5,758 bases of DNA from Methylomonas sp. GTDB lineage: Bacteria; Pseudomonadota; Gammaproteobacteria; Methylococcales; Methylomonadaceae. Shown piece by piece: positions 1 to 5,758 of this stretch (position 1 is its first letter; each line of letters starts with the position of its first letter). The DNA lies in contig JALXCS010000262.1 of the NCBI GenBank assembly GCA_026990815.1, positions 8,776-14,533 of the forward strand, given 5' to 3'. The notes beneath the pieces were generated by a model. That model made no database searches and had not been told where the DNA came from. It saw only the letters and a program-made list of their open reading frames with translations. The translations under genes were made by a program, and so were the position numbers.

Positions 1-600
1 ACTGTAAAACTAAAAACCATGCCGGTTATTGTAACCAGCCATCTATTGCTCGGAATGATGACTTTCTGGCTGATTTTTTGGGTTTATTTGCGCAGTAAGC
101 AAAGGCTGACTAAAAGAACAGAGAGGGCTGGTGCAAGCAAAGGATTGATGATTCTTGGAATGATAGTTTTATTTATCCAGGTTTTTTTAGGTGGCTGGGT
201 AGGTGCTAATGGCGCAGCTTTGGCTTGTCAGGGATTTCCTCAATGTAATGGCAGTTGGTGGCCGAATGTTAACTATATTGATGCTCTCAATGTTTTTGAA
301 GGATTGCTCGGCGGTCATTCAGGCACCTTATCTTATCAGGGGCAGGTTGCCATTCATTGGCTGCATAGAATTGGCGCTCTGTTAAGCTTTGTGTTTTTGA
401 GCATTGTGATGCTCAATGCAACTTCAAGTAATAAACCGAAACCGGTTCGGAGAGGTGGATTAGCCCTAGCTATTTTGTTGATGCTCCAGATCATTCTGGG
501 AGTTTCACTGATTAATTTTGGCGTTCCTTTATGGGCTGCTGTGTTACATAATGCGTTTGCTGCTTTATTGATGTTGCCGCTAATTTATATCGGTTTTTAC
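1..600 (+). other. ctaA: CtaA/COX15 region: helices 4-8 of heme A synthase, heme ligands kept
   Basis: Five hydrophobic segments lie at about residues 2-25, 43-62, 110-132, 146-168 and 170-194, matching helices 4-8 of the eight-helix CtaA fold. His8 (TSHLL) fits the second ligand of the N-terminal heme site. His116 (in IHWLHRIGA) and His177 (in VLHNAFAAL) fit the two ligands of the C-terminal heme b site. Cys70 and Cys76 (ACQGFPQCNGSWWP) match the Cys pair of the third extracytoplasmic loop. Nothing here looks decayed. The first three helices, with the other His ligand and the catalytic Glu of the family, lie outside the window. In the known CtaA structure the C-terminus is cytoplasmic, so the attached FtsY would face the cytoplasm. 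Assignment rests on motif recall, not alignment. Confidence 0.88.
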
Positions 601-1644
601 AGTAAATATGCCGTTCAGGAAGATGCTTTTGAATATCAACGAGGTGCCCAGCTAGTACCGCCAGCGTCTGTTACTGTGCCAGTTCCGGAAGCGGCGATTG
701 AAGAAAAATATCTAGAACCTGAACCAGAATCTTTATTTTTACGCTTAAAATCGCAATTACAAAAAACTCGCTCGGGATTGGGCGGTGTCCTGACTGGTCT
801 ATCGTTAAAGCAGAAAACCATTGATGTAGATTTACTGGAAGAAATCGAGAATAGCTTGATCATGGCGGATGTAGGGATTGATGCCACCCAGGAAATTATT
901 GCCAAATTAACTGAACGAGTTGAGCATCATCAATTGAATGATGCGGAAGCGTTATCTGAAGCCTTGAAGCAGGAATTACTGGAAATTCTTGAGCCTTGTG
1001 ATAAGCCGTTGCAGGTTCTAAAACAAGACAGTCCTTTCGTGATTCTGGTGGTTGGTATTAATGGTGTTGGAAAAACCACAACCATTGGAAAAATGGCCAA
1101 ACGCTTTCAAATGCAAGGACATAGTGTGATGTTGGCGGCAGGAGATACGTTCAGGGCAGCGGCTGTTGAACAACTTCAAACCTGGGGTGAAAGGAATAAT
1201 ATTCATGTGGTGGCACAACATACTGGTGCTGATTCAGCATCGGTAATTTATGATGGTGTGCAATCGGCAAAAGCAAAGGGCGTTGATATCCTGATTGCTG
1301 ATACGGCGGGACGTTTGCATACCAAGTCCAACTTGATGGATGAGCTTAAAAAGGTTAGACGGATAATGGCAAAAGTTGATGCCAATGCCCCACATGAAGT
1401 TTTATTGGTTTTGGACGCTGGGACTGGACAAAACGCTTTGTCGCAAACCAGACAGTTTAATGAAACGGTTTCAATAACGGGGATTGCACTGACCAAATTG
1501 GATGGTACGGCAAAAGGCGGTGTAATTTTTGCATTGGCTAAACAATTTGGCATACCGATCCGGTTTATTGGCGTGGGTGAAGGAATTGATGATTTGCAGG
1601 ATTTTAATGCCAAACAATTTGTTAATGCATTGTTTTCAGATTAA
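1..1644 (+). CDS. ftsY: Heme A synthase (CtaA/COX15) C-terminal part fused to SRP receptor FtsY; 5' partial
   Basis: One frame with no stop joins two unrelated proteins. Numbering is from the first Met in the window (base 19). Residues 1-194 are the last five membrane helices of heme A synthase, which oxidises heme O to heme A for cytochrome oxidase. Residues 195-237 are a Pro/Glu-rich linker resembling the acidic A domain of FtsY. Residues 238-541 are a full FtsY NG domain, the GTPase that docks the signal recognition particle and ribosome at the inner membrane. The Met at base 19 is not the true start: the frame is open to base 1, the preceding codons (TVKLKT) read as CtaA sequence, and about three CtaA helices are missing upstream. 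ftsE follows 14 bases after the stop. No ATG lies between residues 185 and 282, so a separate FtsY start is not evident. FtsY identity is near certain. The fusion is seen directly; its function is inferred. Confidence 0.93.
   Translation, partial: TVKLKTMPVIVTSHLLLGMMTFWLIFWVYLRSKQRLTKRTERAGASKGLMILGMIVLFIQVFLGGWVGANGAALACQGFPQCNGSWWPNVNYIDALNVFEGLLGGHSGTLSYQGQVAIHWLHRIGALLSFVFLSIVMLNATSSNKPKPVRRGGLALAILLMLQIILGVSLINFGVPLWAAVLHNAFAALLMLPLIYIGFYSKYAVQEDAFEYQRGAQLVPPASVTVPVPEAAIEEKYLEPEPESLFLRLKSQLQKTRSGLGGVLTGLSLKQKTIDVDLLEEIENSLIMADVGIDATQEIIAKLTERVEHHQLNDAEALSEALKQELLEILEPCDKPLQVLKQDSPFVILVVGINGVGKTTTIGKMAKRFQMQGHSVMLAAGDTFRAAAVEQLQTWGERNNIHVVAQHTGADSASVIYDGVQSAKAKGVDILIADTAGRLHTKSNLMDELKKVRRIMAKVDANAPHEVLLVLDAGTGQNALSQTRQFNETVSITGIALTKLDGTAKGGVIFALAKQFGIPIRFIGVGEGIDDLQDFNAKQFVNALFSD
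729..1644 (+). other. ftsY: FtsY NG domain (SRP-receptor GTPase) within the fusion
   Basis: A basic amphipathic stretch (SLFLRLKSQLQKTRSGLGG, from residue 238) matches the lipid-binding helix at the FtsY A/N boundary. It is followed by the N-domain four-helix region (DVDLLEEIENSLIMADVG). The G domain has every expected element: P-loop GINGVGKTTT (346-355), DTFRAAA (376-382), DTAGR (428-432), DAGTGQN (466-472), the guanine-specificity motif TKLDGTAKGG (492-501) and the closing GVGEGIDDLQDF (518-529). The sequence closely resembles E. coli FtsY along its length and ends at the usual place. It should be a functional GTPase that pairs with Ffh. The closing motifs and the membrane-targeting helix separate it from Ffh and FlhF. 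Confidence 0.97.
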
Positions 1645-1658
1645 TTAGAGCGGCGGCG

Positions 1659-2336
1659 ATGCTAAAGTTTGATCGTGTCTTTAAAAGATATCCTGAGGGA
1701 GGAGATGCGTTAATTGATATCAGCTTTCAATTACAAAAAGCAGAGATGGTTTTTTTGACGGGGCATTCGGGTGCCGGGAAAAGCACTCTGTTAAAGCTGA
1801 TTGCCATGATGGAACGCTGCACCCGAGGTCAGTTGGTTTTTGAGGGGCAAAATCTGAATCATCTGAAGGAAAAGCAGATACCATTCGTTAGACGTCAGCT
1901 GGGGCTGATATTTCAGGATTATAAATTGCTTTATAATCGAACCGTTTTTGATAATATTGCCTTGCCTTTGGTGGTTTCTGGTTTTGGGTATCAGGAAATT
2001 GTCAGGAGGGTCAGGGCGGTTCTTGAACAAGTTGGTTTGTCAGGAAAGGAAAAAAAATATCCTTTGGCTTTGTCAGGGGGAGAGCAGCAACGTGTCGGAA
2101 TTGCCCGGGCAGTAATTAACAAGCCCAAACTGATTCTGGCTGATGAACCAACTGGCAATCTAGATCCTGAGTTATCTGACGAGATCATGAGTTTATTTGG
2201 CAGGTTTCAACAAGTTGGTGTTACAATCTTGATAGCTAGCCATGATTATGCATTAGTTGAGAAATTTCATACCAGGGTATTACATCTTGATCACGGGCGA
2301 TTGGTAGAAGATTGGCATGAAACAGAGCGGAGTTAA
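1659..2336 (+). CDS. ftsE: Cell division ATP-binding protein FtsE
   Basis: ABC ATPase of the FtsEX complex. In the family, ATP hydrolysis by FtsE drives conformational change in FtsX, which activates periplasmic peptidoglycan amidases through EnvC at the septum. The length of 225 residues is typical. Visible motifs are Walker A GHSGAGKST (35-43), Q-loop Gln86 in IFQDYKLL, signature LSGGEQQR (138-145), Walker B LILADEP (158-164, catalytic Glu163), D-loop GNLD (166-169) and H-loop His195 (ASHD). It has no membrane segment. The ATG at 1659 gives the canonical FtsE N-terminus (MLKFDRVFKRYP). Only a weak ribosome-binding match (TAGAG, 1646-1650) precedes it, so coupling with the upstream gene, 14 bases away, is likely. 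The end overlaps ftsX by 20 bases. LolD and MacB share the fold, but the sequence and the partner identify FtsE. Confidence 0.97.
   Translation: MLKFDRVFKRYPEGGDALIDISFQLQKAEMVFLTGHSGAGKSTLLKLIAMMERCTRGQLVFEGQNLNHLKEKQIPFVRRQLGLIFQDYKLLYNRTVFDNIALPLVVSGFGYQEIVRRVRAVLEQVGLSGKEKKYPLALSGGEQQRVGIARAVINKPKLILADEPTGNLDPELSDEIMSLFGRFQQVGVTILIASHDYALVEKFHTRVLHLDHGRLVEDWHETERS
2317..2336 (+). other. ftsE/ftsX 20-base overlap (translational coupling)
   Basis: The ftsX ATG (2317) precedes the ftsE TAA (2334-2336), in a different frame. Overlap of these two genes is common and fits equimolar production of the ATPase and membrane subunits. The candidate ribosome-binding sequence (GGTAGAAG, 2303-2310) lies within ftsE coding sequence. 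Confidence 0.85.
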
Positions 2337-3291
2337 AACAAATAATTTTCATCAAAAAGAATATCTCGGTCGTAAAATAAAAGCTTATGGTGTGCTGCAT
2401 GCTCAGGCGTTAATTTCAAGTTTAGGAAGGTTAATTCGGAACCCCGTAAATTTTGCCATGACAGCGACAGTTTTGGCAGTGGCTTTAGCACTGGCCGCCG
2501 GTTTTTTTTTGTTGGTTGCGAATGTTCAACAATTTACAGGAGCTTTAGACGACAGCAATCAGATATCTATATTTTTACAGCAGCATGTTACCGAACAACA
2601 AGGACTGAAACTTACACGCAAATTATCAGAAAATACCAATATCAGTCAGGCTTCATTTATCTCTAAGCATCAAGCACTTGATGAATTTAAGCAATATAGT
2701 GGTTTCGGGGAAGTTCTGGAGGTTATGGACGATAATCCATTGCCCCATGTGATTCAGGTTTTACCTGAAAGCATATCGTTGGATGATAATAGTATTAATG
2801 AGTTGATTATCAATCTGAAAAAACTGCCGGAAGTTGATTTTGTGCAAATGGATATGGTATGGCTAAAGCGACTGCAAGCCATGATTCAGTTAGCGAACCG
2901 AGGGGTTTTGATATTGTCAGTGGTGTTGGCATTAGGTATTTTATTTATTACTGGGAACACGATCAGACTGGAGCTACAAAACAGTCGGGATGAAATTCAG
3001 ATAGCACAACTTGTAGGGGCAACACCTGGGTTTATTCGCAGGCCCTTTTTGTATTGCGGATTCTGGTATGGGTTTATAGCTGCTGCTGTCGCTTGGGTTC
3101 TGGTGAGTTTAATGCTGTTGTTAATCCAGCAACCTCTGGATCAACTGACTGGACTATATGAGGGGCAATTTAGGGTAAGATTTTTTAGTGTTAAGGAAAC
3201 AATGATGTTATTAATGATCTCGATTGGGCTTGGTGTTACTGGCGCATGGATAGTGTTGCATCGGCAAATTCAGCAATTAAAGTCAGAATAA
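2317..3291 (+). CDS. ftsX: Cell division protein FtsX (membrane subunit of FtsEX)
   Basis: Inner-membrane partner of FtsE in septal peptidoglycan remodelling. The 324 residues show the FtsX layout: a cytoplasmic N-tail of about 45 residues, helix 1 (about 46-68), a periplasmic domain (about 69-195) that in the family binds EnvC-type activators, helix 2 (196-216), a cytoplasmic loop, helix 3 (246-270), a short periplasmic loop, and helix 4 (295-315). The conserved family segment after helix 2 is present (GNTIRLELQNSRDEI and LVGATPGFIRRPF). The ATG at 2317 lies inside the end of ftsE with GGTAGAAG just upstream, so translation is probably coupled. The N-tail is somewhat shorter than in E. coli. 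A run of nine T (2502-2510) encodes part of helix 1. The next gene starts 12 bases after the stop. Confidence 0.95.
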   Translation: MKQSGVKTNNFHQKEYLGRKIKAYGVLHAQALISSLGRLIRNPVNFAMTATVLAVALALAAGFFLLVANVQQFTGALDDSNQISIFLQQHVTEQQGLKLTRKLSENTNISQASFISKHQALDEFKQYSGFGEVLEVMDDNPLPHVIQVLPESISLDDNSINELIINLKKLPEVDFVQMDMVWLKRLQAMIQLANRGVLILSVVLALGILFITGNTIRLELQNSRDEIQIAQLVGATPGFIRRPFLYCGFWYGFIAAAVAWVLVSLMLLLIQQPLDQLTGLYEGQFRVRFFSVKETMMLLMISIGLGVTGAWIVLHRQIQQLKSE

Positions 3292-3303
3292 AATCGAAAT
3301 GAA

Positions 3304-4944
3304 ATGACTGATTCAATGACAACCATTTTAGCCATCGAGAAACAAGCCTCACATAAGGCAAATCTCGATACCAATTTGTCAAAGGAATCATTTCATCTAC
3401 TTTGGGCTGATAGTATTGAGCAAGGGTTGGAGTTGGCTTTACTACATGGTCCTGATGTGGTTTTATTAAACTCCTGTATGTCACCCCATTCAGTTTTTGA
3501 TGCCAGTCATCGGTTGCAGAAAATTGTCAGTACCATTGGTGCATCCATAATTTTTTTGGGGGAACCGGGTGCCTTGTCTGTTAATAATTCATTTGACAAT
3601 GACGGTGTTGACTTTTTAACCTTGCCGGTTGGCAAAGAAGAACTGTTAGCTCGATTAAATACTCATTTGCAAATATCCCGGTTGCAAAGGGAATTAAGAG
3701 AATCCAAGGCTAAATTATCCGGAATTTTATATCATGCGCACCTGGGCATTGCTTACACAGATAGATTTTATCGTCTTAAAAACATTAATCAACAGTTCGT
3801 CAAGTTATTAGGTTATATTGGCAGTGAACCTGTGACACTTTTTGATTTGTTTCCCGGTACACCTGGAAATGATGAGAAGTTAAAACAGAAAATTGAAGAA
3901 GCTGTAAACTGGCGTGGTTTTTTTGAGTCGGAATTAAAAGTTCGTCACCAAAATGGTTCGTCCAGATGGTGCAAAATTAGGGCAGGATCAATTATTTCCG
4001 GAAAAATTGAGCAAGGGATGATTTGGTCTTTTGAAGATATTACCGAGAAAAAAATCATTGAAGATGAGTTGCAGATTGCGGCAACCGTTTATCGGGTAAC
4101 CGGTGAAGCAATTTTGCTGTTGAATATCCAACAGCAAATTATCAGCATTAATCCGGCCTTTTCGGCAATGACCGGATTTTCCCAGTCTGATCTGGATCAA
4201 ATTTCATTTCGTACGTTGATTCTTGATGATACTGATTTAAATAGCTATGTTGAGGCTTGCAAGTATTTACAGAGTCATTTGCAATGGCAAGGCGAATTAA
4301 AAATAAAGCGATTCAACGGACCTGCTTTTATTGCTTATGCGCGAATAGATGCAGTCACCCGAGCGGATGGCAGTATTGCACAGTATGTTTGTGTATTATC
4401 GGATTTTACCGAACGAAAAAAATATGAAGAAGAGCTACGTTTTCAAGCTGAATATGATGCATTAACTCAGTTACCAAATAGAAAATTGTTTTTTCACCGT
4501 TTGCAATTGGCCTTGAAAGGGGCTAAACGTTATTTGCACACAGTCGCCCTGCTGTATTTAGACCTTGATAAATTTAAATGGGTGAATGATAACCTGGGTC
4601 ATGGCCGAGGGGACGAAGTATTGTTTGAGGTTGCTCAAAGACTCAAACAATGTGTCCGTGAATTAGATACCGTTGCCCGACTAGGTGGCGATGAATTTGT
4701 CATTATTCTGAATGGCACGTCTCAACAGCTAATTAAGTCTACCGTTGAGCGAATTCTTGAAACGATTAATTTGCCTGTTTGCAATAATGAAATTGCATTT
4801 AACGTCACCGTGAGTATCGGGGTTGCCATGTTCCCGGATGATACTCTGGAACAGGAAAAGCTGGTTTTATTGGCTGATCAGGCCATGTATAAAGCAAAAA
4901 CAAAGGGGAAAGCAACTTACTGTTGGCATTCAATGAGCGACTAG
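3304..4944 (+). CDS. Diguanylate cyclase: degenerate receiver-PAS-PAS-GGDEF
   Basis: Predicted soluble enzyme of 546 residues making cyclic di-GMP from two GTP. Domains in order: receiver-like fold (about 6-122) lacking all phosphorylation residues, short coiled linker (about 122-137), PAS 1 (about 138-250, ending WSFEDITEKK), PAS 2 (about 255-375, ending VLSDFTERKK), and GGDEF (about 383-540, starting DALTQLPNR). The catalytic motif is intact: LDLDKFKWVNDNLGH, GRGDE and GGDEF (461-465). An RxxD inhibitory site (Arg452-Asp455) sits exactly five residues before GGDEF, so product feedback inhibition is expected. There is no EAL domain, no membrane helix and no signal peptide. Start 3304 is 12 bases after ftsX; Met5 (3316) is an alternative, and neither has a clear ribosome-binding site. 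No strong residue identifies a PAS cofactor. The enzymatic call is firm; the signal sensed is unknown. Confidence 0.93.
   Translation: MTDSMTTILAIEKQASHKANLDTNLSKESFHLLWADSIEQGLELALLHGPDVVLLNSCMSPHSVFDASHRLQKIVSTIGASIIFLGEPGALSVNNSFDNDGVDFLTLPVGKEELLARLNTHLQISRLQRELRESKAKLSGILYHAHLGIAYTDRFYRLKNINQQFVKLLGYIGSEPVTLFDLFPGTPGNDEKLKQKIEEAVNWRGFFESELKVRHQNGSSRWCKIRAGSIISGKIEQGMIWSFEDITEKKIIEDELQIAATVYRVTGEAILLLNIQQQIISINPAFSAMTGFSQSDLDQISFRTLILDDTDLNSYVEACKYLQSHLQWQGELKIKRFNGPAFIAYARIDAVTRADGSIAQYVCVLSDFTERKKYEEELRFQAEYDALTQLPNRKLFFHRLQLALKGAKRYLHTVALLYLDLDKFKWVNDNLGHGRGDEVLFEVAQRLKQCVRELDTVARLGGDEFVIILNGTSQQLIKSTVERILETINLPVCNNEIAFNVTVSIGVAMFPDDTLEQEKLVLLADQAMYKAKTKGKATYCWHSMSD
3319..3669 (+). other. 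Pseudo-receiver domain (phosphoacceptor lost)
   Basis: The secondary-structure pattern and hydrophobic strands match a response-regulator receiver (ILAIEKQ, PDVVLLNSCMS, ASIIFLGEPG, GVDFLTLPVGKEELLARL). The residues needed for phosphorylation are replaced: the acidic pair after strand 1 reads Glu12-Lys13, the phosphoacceptor Asp is Asn56, the Thr/Ser switch is Gly86, and the conserved Lys before Pro is Leu107. It probably acts as a docking or dimerisation module and not as a phosphoryl acceptor. Confidence 0.85.
4657..4698 (+). other. GGDEF active-site motif with RxxD inhibitory site
   Basis: This stretch encodes RELD, a five-residue spacer, and GGDEF. The RxxD-five residues-GG(D/E)EF spacing is the standard arrangement of feedback-inhibited diguanylate cyclases. 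Both motifs are unaltered, so an active cyclase limited by its own product is predicted. Confidence 0.92.
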
Positions 4945-4950
4945 ATATTC

Positions 4951-5758
4951 ATGATTCTGAACAAAATCAATTTCGATAAGCTAAATAGTCTGCGGATTTT
5001 ATATGTTGAGGATGATGCAGAAACGCGGGAAGAACTCGAACTTTTATTAAAACCACGGGTTGCTGATCTTTTCGTTGCAAAAAATGGTGCTGAAGGCTTT
5101 TCATTGTTTCAAAAGAGCCGACCGGATGTGGTTATTACTGACATACAAATGCCAGTAACGAATGGTCTAGCAATGTCGGCAGACATTAAATATTTTGCAC
5201 AAGAGCAGCATATAATCATTTTGAGTGCCTATAATGATGTCGAATATGCATTCAGGGCGATGAAGTTGGGTATACAGCATTATCTGACCAAACCCATCAA
5301 TATTGGGCGGTTATTAAAATTACTTGAAAAAATTGCTGAACAAATACAGTTGCAAAGCGAATTGGCAAAAAGTCAGAAACTATTGCGGCAATATAAATCA
5401 ATGGTCGACGAGCAAGCGATTGTTGCTAAATTTAATCTTGACGGCGAGATTACCTACGTTAATGACCGTTTTTGCTTGTTAACCGGATATAGCAAAGAGG
5501 AGCTTATCGGTAGTTTCTACCCTTTCTTATACCAAGTTGATGGAGATTTGCAAAAATTTCTGGCTTTTCTGAAGCAATTAACAGCTAAACGAAAGTGGCA
5601 TAGCATTGTTAAAAATAAAACCAAGCAAGGCAAGATGTTCGTTGCTGACGTGATTATTACTGCGATTGTTGATGATGAAAATCAGGTCGAGGAATATGTC
5701 GCAATGATGGTTGATATGACCCATTTGTTTAACAAGCATGAATTGTGTACTGCAGACC
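4951..5758 (+). CDS. Response regulator with receiver and PAS domains; 3' partial
   Basis: The frame from ATG 4951 is open to the right edge (269 codons visible). Residues about 13-130 form an intact receiver: acidic pocket Glu20-Asp21-Asp22 (ILYVEDD), phosphoacceptor Asp64 (VVITDIQMP), Ser92 switch (IIILSAYND), Tyr111, and Lys114 (YLTKP). A coiled linker (about 128-150) leads to a PAS domain (about 150-260) with the typical signature AIVAKFNLDGEITYVND and LLTGYSKEELIG. The output domain is beyond the window. Proteins built this way often end in GGDEF, EAL or a histidine kinase, so this could be another c-di-GMP enzyme or a hybrid kinase. It starts 6 bases after the cyclase gene and in the same frame, with one TAG between them. 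The ribosome-binding site is weak, so translational reinitiation is plausible. The receiver-PAS identity is firm; the final function is unknown. Confidence 0.92.
   Translation, partial: MILNKINFDKLNSLRILYVEDDAETREELELLLKPRVADLFVAKNGAEGFSLFQKSRPDVVITDIQMPVTNGLAMSADIKYFAQEQHIIILSAYNDVEYAFRAMKLGIQHYLTKPINIGRLLKLLEKIAEQIQLQSELAKSQKLLRQYKSMVDEQAIVAKFNLDGEITYVNDRFCLLTGYSKEELIGSFYPFLYQVDGDLQKFLAFLKQLTAKRKWHSIVKNKTKQGKMFVADVIITAIVDDENQVEEYVAMMVDMTHLFNKHELCTAD

Noticed and set aside
438..452. Short inverted repeat (CCGAA-ACCGG-TTCGG)
   Set aside because: A five-base stem inside CtaA coding sequence, between two membrane helices. It is too short and poorly placed to be a terminator or operator.
600..660. 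Sequencing frameshift as the cause of the CtaA-FtsY join
   Set aside because: Not fully excluded. However, the Pro/Glu-rich linker reads sensibly in the common frame from about residue 212, and no alternative frame offers both a natural CtaA end and a well-placed FtsY start. Kept as the main caveat to the fusion finding.
1248..1613. 121-codon open frame on the minus strand opposite ftsY
   Set aside because: It lies wholly antisense to the conserved FtsY G domain, its translation shows no recognisable motif, and its openness is explained by the constrained codons of the real gene.
3292..3303. Promoter or rpoH remnant after ftsX
   Set aside because: The gap is only 12 bases and shows no promoter-like elements or sigma-factor coding sequence.
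3281..3309. AGTCA/TGACT inverted repeat around the ftsX stop
   Set aside because: A five-base stem with a 19-base loop and no following T run. Chance occurrence is likely, so it is not called as a terminator.
3236..3484. Minus-strand open frame across the ftsX/cyclase junction
   Set aside because: It overlaps two well-supported genes, shows no family motif and has no clear ribosome-binding site.

Overview
The window is 5758 bases of AT-leaning bacterial DNA. It is coding almost end to end on the + strand, with no RNA gene, mobile element, repeat array or intergenic space over 14 bases. The FtsY and FtsEX sequences are of gammaproteobacterial type. A heme A synthase implies an aerobe with an aa3-type (heme A) terminal oxidase. 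An aquatic or methanotroph-like gammaproteobacterium (e.g. Methylococcales) is possible, but that is a guess from composition and gene content.

Layout: (1) bases 1-1644 are one uninterrupted reading frame, open at the left edge. It begins inside a heme A synthase (CtaA/COX15, last five membrane helices), runs through a Pro/Glu-rich linker, and ends as a complete FtsY (SRP receptor) NG GTPase. (2) 1659-2336 is ftsE, the divisome ABC ATPase. (3) 2317-3291 is ftsX, its membrane partner, overlapping ftsE by 20 bases. (4) 3304-4944 encodes a soluble diguanylate cyclase with the order degenerate receiver-PAS-PAS-GGDEF. (5) 4951 to the right edge encodes the start of a second signalling protein, with an intact phospho-receiver followed by PAS; its end lies outside the window.

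Gaps are 14, -20, 12 and 6 bases, so the five units look like one transcript. ftsY-ftsE-ftsX is the classical cell-division and membrane-targeting cluster. In E. coli rpoH follows it; here two c-di-GMP/two-component type signalling genes follow instead.

The main novelty is the in-frame joining of heme A synthase to FtsY. The heme-ligand histidines and the Cys pair of the CtaA half are kept, all GTPase motifs of FtsY are kept, and no ATG lies between the two parts from which FtsY could start alone. The known CtaA topology puts its C-terminus in the cytoplasm, where FtsY works. The fusion would therefore make the SRP receptor an integral membrane protein. A second point of interest is the pairing of a receiver that has lost its phosphorylation residues with an adjacent gene carrying an intact receiver in the same frame, separated by a single TAG.
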